From contig JAPLUI010000393.1 in NCBI GenBank assembly GCA_026397725.1, forward strand, positions 1-43,793: a stretch of DNA of 43,793 nucleotides, written 5' to 3'. Positions 22,154-31,279 of this stretch are shown here, piece after piece. Below the pieces are notes generated by a model. It saw only the letters and a program-made list of their open reading frames with translations. It had not been told where the DNA came from and searched no databases. Position 1 is the stretch's first letter, and each line of letters opens with the position of its first letter. The stretch is from Verrucomicrobiota bacterium (lineage in GTDB: Bacteria; Verrucomicrobiota; Verrucomicrobiia; Verrucomicrobiales; Akkermansiaceae). Position numbers and translations under genes: made by a program.

Positions 22154-23305
22154 ATGCCGGAAACGAAACCGCACCCCACCACTCAGGAAGCAAGCGATCA
22201 CGGGACGAATGAAGCGCCATCGCCCCTGCCAAGCGCCAAGATCCCGGTCACGCCGGTGGTGGCCATGGCCGTGGTGATCGTGGTGATGCTGCTGGTCCTC
22301 ATTGTGATGAAATTGAAGACCCCCACCGCAGACCAGAAAGTGGCAGACCTGCGGGTGGAATTGGCGGAGTTGAACCGCCGGAGCGTGTCCTTGGGCCTGC
22401 CCACCTTGACGGGTGGCGAGCAGCTTGGGGACATCGCCAGCCGTCTGAAGAAGGATGCGGACAGCATGGTGCTGCTGTCCGGGCGCTACCAGCAGTTGAT
22501 TGATGAAAACAACGCGGAGCTGGCCAGGAAAAACGCGGAGCTGCTCGGCTCAAGACAGTATCAGCAGGGCCTAACCAACGATCTCGTCCGCCTGAAAAAC
22601 GAACTGCAACAGGCAAAATCCGCCGGCTATGAGGCGGAGTCGCTGCGCCGCGAAAAGGCGGAACTCAAGACCTTGTGTGATGCCCAGGTGGTGGAACTCG
22701 CCACCCTCAAACAGCAACTCGCCGCAGTGGGCGAACTGGCGTCCAAGGAAGACATGGAGAGCCTCCAGCGCCGCTACGAGGAAACCCTCCGCGCCAAGGA
22801 GTTCTTTGAATCCCGCACCAAGGAACTCGAAGGCGAACTCGGCAAGGCCCGCCTCTTTGCCAGATCGGAAAACGAATTGCTGCCCGCTGCCGTCAAGCTT
22901 TTCAGCACGCTCCGCAAGTTGGAAAACCAGAGCGAGGCGGACATTAAGAAGGCCTACAGCCAGATCGGGGTGGACCTCGGGGCCAACGTGGTCAATACCC
23001 TGACCTTTGCCACCGGCTCCGCCAAAATGGCCACTGCGGACGAAGGTCCCGTCCGGCAACTGGTCGATAACGTGCCGGATGGTGACCTGTTGCTGGTGAT
23101 CGGCTATGCCTCGGAAACCGGCAATGTGGATGGCAATCGCACCCTCTCCTCGGATCGTGCCACCGCCGTGGCGGAGCTGCTTACCAGCGTCAAGCGTCCG
23201 GGCCAACAGGTCCAAGCGGTGTATCTGGGCCAGACGGATCGCTTCAGCAGCCGCTTCCCGGAACGCAACCAGCTTTGTGAAGTCTGGCAAATCCACAAGC
23301 AATGA
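22154..23305 (+). CDS. Inner-membrane-anchored coiled-coil protein with OmpA-like domain
   Basis: A 383-residue protein from ATG 22154 (MPETKPHPTTQEAS). A single membrane segment VVAMAVVIVVMLLVLIVM (about 35-54) is followed by a long charged coiled coil (ADLRVELAELNRRS to LEGELGKARLF, about 60-240). A C-terminal OmpA/MotB-like peptidoglycan-binding domain follows: NTLTFATGSAKMATADEGPV, LLLVIGYASETGNVDGNRTL, SSDRATAVAELL. The order suggests an envelope spacer linking inner membrane to the cell wall. In-frame sequence upstream from 22064 has only a GTG and low plausibility. Its stop overlaps an ATG in the hisS frame, so translation may be coupled. Confidence 0.8.
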   Translation: MPETKPHPTTQEASDHGTNEAPSPLPSAKIPVTPVVAMAVVIVVMLLVLIVMKLKTPTADQKVADLRVELAELNRRSVSLGLPTLTGGEQLGDIASRLKKDADSMVLLSGRYQQLIDENNAELARKNAELLGSRQYQQGLTNDLVRLKNELQQAKSAGYEAESLRREKAELKTLCDAQVVELATLKQQLAAVGELASKEDMESLQRRYEETLRAKEFFESRTKELEGELGKARLFARSENELLPAAVKLFSTLRKLENQSEADIKKAYSQIGVDLGANVVNTLTFATGSAKMATADEGPVRQLVDNVPDGDLLLVIGYASETGNVDGNRTLSSDRATAVAELLTSVKRPGQQVQAVYLGQTDRFSSRFPERNQLCEVWQIHKQ

Positions 23306-23436
23306 TAGACTGGCGGCTGCCGGTCGTGAGGCCCAGGCCCACCGCACCGGAAATCTCCTCAATCTCCTCAAATCGAGCCACTCACGGCAATCCCGCCTTG
23401 AAATGCTGGAATCCATCTGCATCCTCCCGTCCGCCC

Positions 23437-24732
23437 ATGGCCGAGCCAGCATTCCAATCACTCCCCGGATTCCGCGATTTCATTCCCCGTGAATGCGCGA
23501 TCCGCAATTATTTGTTTGAGACGTGGCGGGCGGTGGCCCGGCGCTGCGGCTACTCCGAGTACGAAACGCCCATCCTGGAGGACACCGCACTGTACCTCAA
23601 GAAATCCGGCGGTGAACTCTCGGCCCAGTTGTTCTGCTTTGAGGATCAGGGCGGTCGCGATGTCGCGCTGCGCCCGGAGGTGACCGCCTCGCTCGCCCGC
23701 CTCGTCGCCCAGCACCAGCGGGATTTTCCCAAACCCATCAAATGGTTCGAGATCGGCCAATGTTTCCGCTACGAAAAACCCCAAAAAGGTCGCGGGCGCG
23801 AATTCTACCAGTTCAACGTCGATATCCTCGGGGAAGCCGGCCCGGCGGCCGATGCCGAACTCATCGCCCTGGCCATCGAGACGATGCTCGCCTTCGGCTT
23901 CGTCGCCGGCGACTTCGTCATCCGCGTGTCGGATCGCAAGGCGTGGCTTGACTTCGCCGCCCGCCACGGCCTCGCGGAGGAAAGCATCCCGGATTTCCTC
24001 AACATCATCGACAAGCTCGAGCGAACCCCGCCCGAGCTGCTCAAGACCCGGCTGGCGGCCTATGGTCTCAGCCCGGAAGCCGTCCGCGACTTCATCGCCA
24101 ATCCCAACCATGCCTCGACCGCCTATCAAGCGATTCGCGCCGATCTGACGGCCCGCGGGTTGGCGGACTGCGTGCAACTGGATCTCTCGATCGTGCGCGG
24201 CCTGGCCTATTACACGGGGGTGGTGTTTGAGGTTTTCGATGCGAAAAAATCAATGCGAGCGGTGGCTGGTGGCGGCCGCTACGACACGCTGGTGGCGACC
24301 CTTTCCGACGGTGCCACCGAGTTGCCGGCCACCGGCTTTGCCATGGGCGACCATGTGATTCGCAACCTCATTGAGGAAACCACCCACGCGGCGATGCAGA
24401 TGGAAGTCTGGCTGCAACGCAATGCCGCCGCCTGTGACGTGTTTGTGGTGGTCGCCGACGAAAGCCAGCGGCCTGTTGCGCTGCGTCTGGTCACCGAGCT
24501 GCGGCGGGCCGGGATTGCCGCCGATCTGCCCCTGACCCCGGCCAAGGTTGCCAGGCAGTTCCAGAGCGCCGCCCGCTCACGCGCCCGCTTCGCCCTGCTC
24601 GTTGGCACGGAATACCCCGCACTCAAGCTCAAGATCCTCGCCAGCCGCGCCGAAGAAGCCGGCCATGCCGCCACCCTCATCCCCTGGCTCACCGAGCGCC
24701 TCCAACAACCCGACGGACCATTGCTGGCATGA
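23437..24732 (+). CDS. hisS: Histidine--tRNA ligase
   Basis: A 431-residue class II aminoacyl-tRNA synthetase. The start chosen is ATG 23437 (MAEPAFQSLPGFRDFIP), matching the family's N-terminal 'lpGfrDflP' box; an in-frame ATG at 23302 would add an implausible 45 residues. Motif 2 is KWFEIGQCFRYEKPQKGRGREFYQ (shown here in parts: GQCFRYEKPQKG and REFYQFNVDILG). The His-binding LDLSIVRGLAYYTGVVFEV and motif 3 GGGRYD...ATGFAMGDHVI are present. The C-terminal anticodon-binding domain begins near CDVFVVVADESQ. The catalytic and histidine-A/B boxes distinguish it from HisZ. Followed by aspS after an 85-base spacer, a common pairing. Confidence 0.93.
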   Translation: MAEPAFQSLPGFRDFIPRECAIRNYLFETWRAVARRCGYSEYETPILEDTALYLKKSGGELSAQLFCFEDQGGRDVALRPEVTASLARLVAQHQRDFPKPIKWFEIGQCFRYEKPQKGRGREFYQFNVDILGEAGPAADAELIALAIETMLAFGFVAGDFVIRVSDRKAWLDFAARHGLAEESIPDFLNIIDKLERTPPELLKTRLAAYGLSPEAVRDFIANPNHASTAYQAIRADLTARGLADCVQLDLSIVRGLAYYTGVVFEVFDAKKSMRAVAGGGRYDTLVATLSDGATELPATGFAMGDHVIRNLIEETTHAAMQMEVWLQRNAAACDVFVVVADESQRPVALRLVTELRRAGIAADLPLTPAKVARQFQSAARSRARFALLVGTEYPALKLKILASRAEEAGHAATLIPWLTERLQQPDGPLLA

Positions 24733-24776
24733 ATTTACAGCCAAGATCAACCGGCTCCCCTGCTCCTGATAACCGC

Positions 24777-24806
24777 TAACCGATAACCTCTAACCGATAA
24801 CCGATA
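24777..24806. repeat. Short direct repeats between hisS and aspS
   Basis: TAACCGATAAC occurs at 24777-24787 and 24791-24801, flanked by related GATAACCGC and CCGATA. The run lies just upstream of the aspS start (24818). It may be slippage-generated or a binding site; no function is evident. Confidence 0.6.
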
Positions 24807-24817
24807 CCCCCCACCCC

Positions 24818-26632
24818 ATGCGTACCCACCACTGCAACGAACTCCGCGAAGCCAACATCGGCCAAACCGTCACCCTCATCGGTTGGGTGAATTCCGCCCG
24901 CGACCACGGCGGCGTCATCTTCATCGACCTGCGTGATCGCGAGGGCCTCACCCAGTGCGTGTTCCGGCCGGAGGAAAACCCGGAGGTCGCCCTGCAATCC
25001 CACACGCTGCGCGAGGAGGACGTCGTGCAAGTGACGGGCCGCGTGGTGGCCCGCCTCGACGGCTCTGGCAACGCGAAAATGCCCACCGGCGCCATCGAGA
25101 TTGTCGGCGCCGCCCTGCGGATCGTCAACAAGGCCGACGTGCTCCCGTTCCAACTCGACAAGGAACTTTCCAACGAAGACCTGCGGATGAAATACCGCTA
25201 TCTGGACCTGCGCCGTGCCCGCATGGGCCGCAACCTCCGCCTGCGCCACACCATCACCTCGGCGGCACGCCGCTATCTGGATGAGGCCGGGTTTTACGAA
25301 GTGGAAACCCCGATTCTATCCAATCCCACGCCCGAAGGCGCCCGCGACTTCCTGGTCCCCTCCCGCCTCAACCCCGGCCGCTTTTACGCCTTGCCGCAGG
25401 CACCCCAACAATACAAACAACTCCTGATGGTGGCGGGCTTGGAAAAGTACTTCCAGATCGCCCGTTGTTTCCGCGACGAGGACCTGCGTGCCGACCGCCA
25501 GCCGGAGTTCACCCAGATTGACATCGAAGCCAGCTTCATCGGCCAGGATGACATCATCAAGATTGTGGAAGGCTTGCTGGTGGCAATGTTCAAGGCCGGG
25601 CTCGGGGTGGATGTGCCTAACAATTTTCCCCAACTGACCTATCGCGAAGCCATGGACACCTATGGCTCCGACAAGCCGGACACCCGCTACGGCATGAAGA
25701 TCATTGATCTGGCGGACCTTTTCGCCAGCACCGGGTTCAAGATTTTCCGCGCCACCCTGGATGGCGGCGGAGTGGTCCGGGCGCTCAATGCCAAGGGCTT
25801 CGCCGGCCTCACCACTGGCCAGATGAACCGCCTCAACGAAATCGCCATCCAGGCCGGACTGCCTGTCAAGACCCTCGCCTTCATCAAATGCGAAGGCGGC
25901 GAATACAAAAGCCCGCTCTGGAAATTCTTCACCGAGGCGGAGCAAGCCGCGCTCATTGCCAAGCTCGCCATCGCCGAAGGCGACCTCGTCTTCTTTGGGG
26001 CCGGGGCGCTCGATACCGTCTGCACGATTCTCGGGCGCGTTCGTTCCGAGATTGCCACCATGATGGAACTCACCAAGGACTCCACGGCTTTCAACTTCCT
26101 CTGGGTGGTCGATTTCCCGCTGCTTGCGCACGACGAGGAAACCGGCGGCTGGGGTGCCGTGCATCACCCCTTCACCCGCCCCAACCCCGATGACCTCGCC
26201 CTGCTCGAGGCAGGTGACTATGCCAAGGTCCGCGCCGTTGCCTACGACGTCGTCCTCAATGGCTACGAACTCGGCGGCGGCTCTATCCGAATCCACGAAA
26301 AGGACCTCCAGGCCCAGATGTTCCAAGTCCTCGGCGTCGGCCCGGAGGAACAACAGATCAAATTCGGCCATCTGTTGGATGCCTTCCGTTTCGGGGCTCC
26401 GCCGCATGGCGGCCTGGCCCTCGGTCTGGATCGGATCGCCATGTTGATCGCCGGCGAAGAGAGCATCCGCGAGGTCATCGCCTTCCCGAAAAACAACAAG
26501 GGTGCCGACCTCATGTCTCACAGCCCGTGCCACATCGAAACCAAGCTCCAGCGCGAAGTGTACATCCAATCAACCTGGAAAAACCCGCAACACGCCGCCA
26601 CCACAGCCGCCGCCCCCGCACCGCAAAGCTAA
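24818..26632 (+). CDS. aspS: Aspartate--tRNA ligase, bacterial type
   Basis: A 604-residue class IIb synthetase. The N-terminal OB anticodon-binding domain (VTLIGWVNSARDHGGVIFID, RDREGLTQCVF) is followed by motif 1 and the catalytic core with LPQAPQQYKQLLMVAGLEKY, motif 2 FRDEDLRADRQPEFTQID and motif 3 GLALGLDRIAMLIAG. The bacterial GAD insertion is present (about 290-420: FKIFRATLDGGGVVRALNAK). Length fits bacterial AspRS. Whether it is discriminating (tRNA-Asp only) or also charges tRNA-Asn cannot be decided from what I see. The C-terminus ends in an unusual Ala/Pro tail. Confidence 0.95.
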   Translation: MRTHHCNELREANIGQTVTLIGWVNSARDHGGVIFIDLRDREGLTQCVFRPEENPEVALQSHTLREEDVVQVTGRVVARLDGSGNAKMPTGAIEIVGAALRIVNKADVLPFQLDKELSNEDLRMKYRYLDLRRARMGRNLRLRHTITSAARRYLDEAGFYEVETPILSNPTPEGARDFLVPSRLNPGRFYALPQAPQQYKQLLMVAGLEKYFQIARCFRDEDLRADRQPEFTQIDIEASFIGQDDIIKIVEGLLVAMFKAGLGVDVPNNFPQLTYREAMDTYGSDKPDTRYGMKIIDLADLFASTGFKIFRATLDGGGVVRALNAKGFAGLTTGQMNRLNEIAIQAGLPVKTLAFIKCEGGEYKSPLWKFFTEAEQAALIAKLAIAEGDLVFFGAGALDTVCTILGRVRSEIATMMELTKDSTAFNFLWVVDFPLLAHDEETGGWGAVHHPFTRPNPDDLALLEAGDYAKVRAVAYDVVLNGYELGGGSIRIHEKDLQAQMFQVLGVGPEEQQIKFGHLLDAFRFGAPPHGGLALGLDRIAMLIAGEESIREVIAFPKNNKGADLMSHSPCHIETKLQREVYIQSTWKNPQHAATTAAAPAPQS

Positions 26633-26718
26633 CCGGCACGACCCATCCAACCCGCACCACCAAGCTCAGGCCAACCCTGTCAATTGTTAGGCCAGGGCTA
26701 ACTGGTGGCAGGGCGGAA

Positions 26719-27831
26719 TCATGTGTGCGGAGCGTGGCTAACGGATGCACTGCGGACTCGGTTCAGTGGGACGATGGAGCGCAAGGAAGAGCGCCTTGGG
26801 AAACTGGCGGCCGGCTTGTTGGTCCCGTTCCTTGCCTGCTCCCGCCAACCGCGTGGCGCACACCCGGTGAAGCGGCGAAACACACTTGAGAAATAGGCAC
26901 TCGAAGCAAAGCCGCAATCCAGGGCGATGGCGGTGATGCTGCGTTGGCTTCCCGTCAACAGGTGCTTGGCTTGTTCCACCCGCAATTGCTGGAGATAGGC
27001 CATGGGGGCGAGGTTGGTGAGCTTGCGGCAATGATGGGCGAAGCGCGTGCGTTTGAGCCCGGCCTGCGTCGCCATCGTTTCCAGCGTCCATGGTTCATCC
27101 AGTTCGTGGTGCAGCCGCTCGAGAAACATCGCCACGCTGCGCTCACCGAAGGTCAGCGACGCCCGGCGTGGCGGATTTTGCGTGCGCAACAGCTCGAGCA
27201 CGCAAACCAGCAACTCGTTGATGAGCAGAGCCAGCCGGGAAGTGGGGGGAGTTCCGGCTTGGGCGGACTCCACCAAGTGGCCGAGCGCGGCGAAGCACCT
27301 GCCAATCTCGGGCGTACCCGGCCAGACCGGGTGCTCGTTCTCCCGCAACAGGGCTGTTAGATCCTTGAGGTCGTCTTTCGACAAAACCAACCACGGCGGC
27401 CAGCTCCATGCCTGATGCGGCTGGCGCACCCCGACGTCCAGGATCAACCAATAGAGGCGGCTGGCGGCGACCTTCGGGTCACCGACGCTGTGCGGTTGCC
27501 ATGGGCGGGTGATGGTGAGCTGGCCGGGAGCCAGGGGATGAGCGCGTCCGTCCACGACAAACCCGAGGTGGCCGTTGCCGAGATAGGTGATTTCAAGACC
27601 CTCGTTGCGGTGTTCCCCGAGGCCCCAGATCTGATCGTGCGCGGCGTCCCAGTAACCGATGCTGCACACCTGCGGCAGCACCTTGCCGGGCAACGGCCCG
27701 CCGGGATAGGCCCCGCGGGCCAAGGCCACCAGCCGCACTGCGCCCGCCGCTGCGGCGGCCACCAGCGGCGCACAGGTATCCGCCCGGTACTTCGTGCCGG
27801 TGGCGTGAAAAACGGGTGTGCGCCGCTGCAT
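26719..27831 (-). CDS. AraC-family transcriptional regulator
   Basis: A 370-residue regulator. The start is ATG 27829-27831 (MQRRTPVFHATGTKYRAD); the frame stays open to 28338 but only opposite the epimerase gene. The N-terminal cupin-like ligand domain contains GLEITYLGNGHLGFVVDGRA and LAPGQLTITRPWQPHSVGDP. The C-terminal double HTH starts at EPWTLETMATQAGLKRTRFA with the second helix region TAIALDCGFASSAYFSSVFR and FTGCAPRGWREQ. It is divergent from the sugar operon and probably its activator in response to a pathway sugar. A basic Ser/Arg-rich tail after the HTH (NKPAASFPRRSSLRS) is unusual. Confidence 0.9.
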   Translation of the reverse strand: MQRRTPVFHATGTKYRADTCAPLVAAAAAGAVRLVALARGAYPGGPLPGKVLPQVCSIGYWDAAHDQIWGLGEHRNEGLEITYLGNGHLGFVVDGRAHPLAPGQLTITRPWQPHSVGDPKVAASRLYWLILDVGVRQPHQAWSWPPWLVLSKDDLKDLTALLRENEHPVWPGTPEIGRCFAALGHLVESAQAGTPPTSRLALLINELLVCVLELLRTQNPPRRASLTFGERSVAMFLERLHHELDEPWTLETMATQAGLKRTRFAHHCRKLTNLAPMAYLQQLRVEQAKHLLTGSQRSITAIALDCGFASSAYFSSVFRRFTGCAPRGWREQARNGTNKPAASFPRRSSLRSIVPLNRVRSASVSHAPHT

Positions 27832-27901
27832 GTTGCAAAATTTACCACTGGCCGCACCTGAAAGACAAACCTTTTGTGAGCCGCCATAGTCTTTGTTTCT
27901 G

Positions 27902-27935
27902 CCACCGGCAGTCAGCATCCACCGGCAGTCAGCAT
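27902..27935 (+). promoter_or_regulatory. 17-bp perfect tandem repeat, candidate AraC-type operator
   Basis: CCACCGGCAGTCAGCAT is repeated head to tail with no gap (27902-27918, 27919-27935). It lies 25 bases before the epimerase start and between it and the divergent AraC-family gene. AraC-type proteins bind tandem half-sites of about this size. Alternatively a simple duplication of leader DNA. Confidence 0.5.
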
Positions 27936-27960
27936 CCTCACCAACCAACGGGCAAACGTC

Positions 27961-28785
27961 ATGGGAAACATCAAGATCGGCATCAACCTCGAATTTGTAC
28001 GGCACGAAGACAAGCCCTTCGAGTGGGGCGTGAACAAGGCGGCGGAACTCGGCTACGAATACGTGGAGCCCATGCTGCACTGGGGCCGCGAACTGCTCAG
28101 CGAGGCGGGCTATTTCCACAGCGTCTCGATGCTCGATGACCCGCTGCGCATCAGCCGCGCCTGCCAGGCCGCCGGCGTGAAGCTCTCCGGGTTCTCCGCC
28201 CACACTCCCCTGTGCAAGCCGGAAATCAGCACCGAGTATCTCAAGCAGGCGATCCGCTTCGCCGCTGAATGCGGAGCCCCGGTGGTCAATACCGACGAAG
28301 GCCCGAAACCCGGCTGGACCACGGCGGACGAGGACCATGTGTTGATGCGCTACGTCCTGATGGAGGCCGCCAAGGTGGCCGAACCGCGCGGCATCCTGTT
28401 AGGGATCGAGCCGCACCAGCAATACTCCAAGCACCCCGACGGCCTCGATCGCATCCATGCCTTGGTGGCTTCGCCCGCCATCGGCATCAACTTCGATACC
28501 GGCAACAGCTATCTGTGCGGCCATGATCCCTATGTCTGGTTGGAACGGGTGGCCGACCGTCTCGTCCACCTCCACGCCAAGGACATTTCCATCAACCAGT
28601 CCGCGGCGGAACGCGGGCAGGTCACCGGCACCCCGGTGGGTTGCGCTTGCGGGGAGGGCGTCATCGACTGGGCACGCGTCATCGCCATTTGTAAGAAATG
28701 CTCCCGCGACATCGTGTTGTCCGTCGAGTGCGGCACCGTGCCGCAAGCCGCCACCAGCATCGCCCATCTGCGCAAGCTGCTCTGA
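27961..28785 (+). CDS. Sugar phosphate isomerase/epimerase (TIM barrel, AP_endonuc_2)
   Basis: A 274-residue xylose-isomerase-like barrel (MGNIKIGINLEFVRH ...). Metal-site landmarks follow the family: Glu in YEYVEPMLHWG, a Glu/His set in ILLGIEPHQQYSKH, Asp/His in GINFDTGNSYLCG and LVHLHAKDIS, and Glu in IVLSVECGTV. Such proteins interconvert keto/aldo or epimeric sugars and cyclitols. It is the first gene of a four-gene operon with a DUF6807 protein, a dehydrogenase and a transporter. The exact substrate is not visible. Confidence 0.88.
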   Translation: MGNIKIGINLEFVRHEDKPFEWGVNKAAELGYEYVEPMLHWGRELLSEAGYFHSVSMLDDPLRISRACQAAGVKLSGFSAHTPLCKPEISTEYLKQAIRFAAECGAPVVNTDEGPKPGWTTADEDHVLMRYVLMEAAKVAEPRGILLGIEPHQQYSKHPDGLDRIHALVASPAIGINFDTGNSYLCGHDPYVWLERVADRLVHLHAKDISINQSAAERGQVTGTPVGCACGEGVIDWARVIAICKKCSRDIVLSVECGTVPQAATSIAHLRKLL

Positions 28786-28805
28786 TTGATAGAAAAAACA
28801 CCGTC

Positions 28806-29768
28806 ATGAAACTCCCCCTTTGTTGTCCGTTGGCCCTTGCCATGATGGCGGTGGGTTTGGCCGCCGAGGCCCCGCCGCATTGGAACGCCCTGCCCGCCCA
28901 GCCCGCGCTGGTCCCCCTGGGTGTGCCGGATGGGCCGCAGGTCGCCATCTGGCAAGGGGCTGCCAATCCAAACAAGCCGTACATCGCCCAGCTCTTCGCG
29001 CCGGGGGACAAGCCCGTCCCGTTGCTTGATGATTCGCCGCCGGACCATTTCCATCACCATGCCCTGATGTTCGCCATCGGCGTGGACGGCACGGATTTCT
29101 GGGCCGAAAAAGACCTCAAGAACGCCGGCCGCCAGGAGGTGGCGGAATCCATTCTAACGACGACGGGGGATTGCGTCACCCAACGCCTGCGCTGGCTCGC
29201 GACGGACGGCACCCGCTTGCTCGATGAAACCCGCGTGGTGCGGGTCCGCGCCACCGGCAAGGGCGCGGAGGCCGTGCATTGGCTTGACTGGGAATCGACG
29301 ATCTCGCCGGCGGCCGGTCGTGAGTCGGTGAAACTCTTTGGCAGCCATTACTTCGGGCTCGGCATGCGGTTCCTGCCGGCGTGGGCTAACAAGGTGACCT
29401 TCCTGTGGGCGGACTCCGCCGGGCAGAAGGTGGTGAGCGGCGATGAGAAGGTCACTCCCGGCGCGTGGGGAGCGGCGCGCTGTGAGATCGACGGGCGCCC
29501 GGTCACCGTGCTGATGATCGACCACCCGGCCAATTCGCGGGCCGCCAAGTGGTTCACGATGGGCACACCGTTTTGCTATCTGTCTGCCGCGTTGGGTCTC
29601 GACACGCAACCCGCTACGCTCGCCAAGGGCGAACGCTGGACCTTGCGTTACGGCCTCGCCGTGGTCAGCGGCCCGGCCGACGCGGCCCGGCTGACCAAGC
29701 TCGCCGACGAATGGAAAACCGCCACCCCGTTTCCAACCAAAGACAATCCAACCCCTGCCAAACCATGA
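28806..29768 (+). CDS. DUF6807 family secreted protein (annotated 'PmoA-like')
   Basis: A 320-residue protein with a signal peptide (MKLPLCCPLALAMMAVGLAA). DUF6807 landmarks are YIAQLFAPGDKPVPLLDDSP, the His-rich DHFHHHALMFAIGVDG, and FGLGMRFLPAWANKV. The fold is a galactose-mutarotase-like beta-sandwich; the common label 'methane oxygenase PmoA' is misleading. It accompanies sugar epimerases and Gfo/Idh/MocA dehydrogenases in Verrucomicrobiota and Planctomycetota, suggesting a periplasmic carbohydrate step. Its stop overlaps the next start by four bases (ATGA). Confidence 0.85.
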   Translation: MKLPLCCPLALAMMAVGLAAEAPPHWNALPAQPALVPLGVPDGPQVAIWQGAANPNKPYIAQLFAPGDKPVPLLDDSPPDHFHHHALMFAIGVDGTDFWAEKDLKNAGRQEVAESILTTTGDCVTQRLRWLATDGTRLLDETRVVRVRATGKGAEAVHWLDWESTISPAAGRESVKLFGSHYFGLGMRFLPAWANKVTFLWADSAGQKVVSGDEKVTPGAWGAARCEIDGRPVTVLMIDHPANSRAAKWFTMGTPFCYLSAALGLDTQPATLAKGERWTLRYGLAVVSGPADAARLTKLADEWKTATPFPTKDNPTPAKP

Positions 29769-31156
29769 ACACCCCAACCAACCACCCCGAGTCAGTCCCC
29801 ACCGTTTCGCGGCGCCGCTTTCTCCAGCGTGTCGCCGGAGCCAGCACGGTTTTCGCCGTGCCCAACATCATGACCGGCCCGCTGTTTGGTGCCGCGGCGC
29901 CTAGCAACCGGGTCACTGTCGGCCAGATCGGCTGCGGCAACATCGGCAGCAACTATCACATTCCCATCATCAGCCAGATGGCCGACGTGCGGATTATCGC
30001 CGTGGCGGATGCCTATAAGAGTCGGCGCGAGGCTGCGGCCGCCAAGCTGAACACCCAGTATGGCGACGGCACCGTTAAGGCATACGCCGATTTCCGGGAA
30101 ATCCTCGCCCGCCCGGACGTGGATGCCGTCATCATTGGCGCCCATGACCACTGGCACACGCCGATGTCGATTGCGGCCGCCAAGGCCGGCAAGGACGTGT
30201 ACTGCCAAAAGCCCTTGGCACTGGATTTCAGTCTCACCGGAATCCTCCGCAAGGCGGTCAAGGACAACAAGCGGATTTTCCAGTTCGGGACCCAATACCG
30301 ATCGCAGGGGCCCAATGGCCGGTATCGGCGGATGGTCCAGTTGGTCCGGAATGGTTATATCGGCAAACTCGAACGGATCGACCTCTGGTGCCGCGACGTG
30401 TCGTTCAACGAGGGCAGTTATCACGTCAAGCCCTTCGGCTCGACCACCGAAGCGCCGGTGCCGCCGGATCTCGACTTCGACGCCTGGATGGGGCCATCGG
30501 AAATGGTGCCCTACACCGTGGACCGCGCCACCGAGTGGGGCGGTTACCATTGTCCGGAAACCTCGTTAGGCTTCCTCGCCGGCTGCGGCATTCACGAACT
30601 GGGACTCGCGCAGTGGGCTAACAAGGCCGACCACACCAGCCCCATCCGCTATGCCGGAACCGGCGTGGTGCCCACCGAAGGCATCTTCCGCACGCTGGCG
30701 CAGTGGGATGTGACGTGTGACTACGCCAACGGCGTGAAACTGCGCTTCATGGATAGCCGGACCGCCAAGGAGGCAGTGGCCGCCAAGCTCCCGCGGGCCT
30801 GGGAACATGGCGATGGCGTCATCTTCCATGGCAGCGAGGGCTGGATCAGCGACGCCATGGGCTTCTGCGCCAGCAACCAAACGCTGTGGAAGGCGGAATT
30901 CAAGCCAACAGACGAGCAGTTGATGATCTCACCCGAACACAACCGGAACTTCATCGATTGCGTCAAGTCCCGCCAGGAGACCATCTGCCCGGTCGAAATG
31001 GGCATCCGCTGCGATACGATCTGCCACCTGTCTAACATCGCGGCCAGAACCGGCCGGGCGATTGAGTGGAACCCCGAACAGGAAGCGATCGTGGGCGACG
31101 CCGATGCGGCGAAGATGCTGACTCGGCCGTCGCGGCAAAAATGGCGGGTCTGGTAA
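29765..31156 (+). CDS. Gfo/Idh/MocA-family oxidoreductase with Tat signal
   Basis: A 463-residue NAD(P)-dependent dehydrogenase. The N-terminus carries a twin-arginine signal (SRRRFLQRVAGASTVFAV), so it is exported folded with its cofactor. The Rossmann nucleotide-binding loop is VGQIGCGNIGSNYH, and the catalytic-Lys region is DVYCQKPLALD, the family's EKP-like motif with Q for E. The C-terminal alpha/beta domain begins near YRRMVQLVRNGYIGKLERID. These enzymes oxidise or reduce sugars and cyclitols, here probably the same substrate as the epimerase, in the periplasm. Translationally coupled to the DUF6807 gene. Confidence 0.9.
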   Translation: MNTPTNHPESVPTVSRRRFLQRVAGASTVFAVPNIMTGPLFGAAAPSNRVTVGQIGCGNIGSNYHIPIISQMADVRIIAVADAYKSRREAAAAKLNTQYGDGTVKAYADFREILARPDVDAVIIGAHDHWHTPMSIAAAKAGKDVYCQKPLALDFSLTGILRKAVKDNKRIFQFGTQYRSQGPNGRYRRMVQLVRNGYIGKLERIDLWCRDVSFNEGSYHVKPFGSTTEAPVPPDLDFDAWMGPSEMVPYTVDRATEWGGYHCPETSLGFLAGCGIHELGLAQWANKADHTSPIRYAGTGVVPTEGIFRTLAQWDVTCDYANGVKLRFMDSRTAKEAVAAKLPRAWEHGDGVIFHGSEGWISDAMGFCASNQTLWKAEFKPTDEQLMISPEHNRNFIDCVKSRQETICPVEMGIRCDTICHLSNIAARTGRAIEWNPEQEAIVGDADAAKMLTRPSRQKWRVW

Positions 31157-31279
31157 ACAACCGGTTGCCACAGGGCGGTTCATCGGCTGACGATGGGCGC
31201 GGCAATTTCGGGCTGGCGCGGCAAGTGAATTCTGGCAAGTTGAAATACTGCCGGAATTTGCCCGTATCGTCTTTCCCCC

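Noticed and set aside
25316..26569. 417-codon open frame opposite aspS
   Set aside because: Shadow of the high-GC aspS coding strand; lacks any family signature.
27832..28338. N-terminal extension of the AraC regulator
   Set aside because: In frame but antisense to the epimerase gene; the natural start with normal family length is at 27831.
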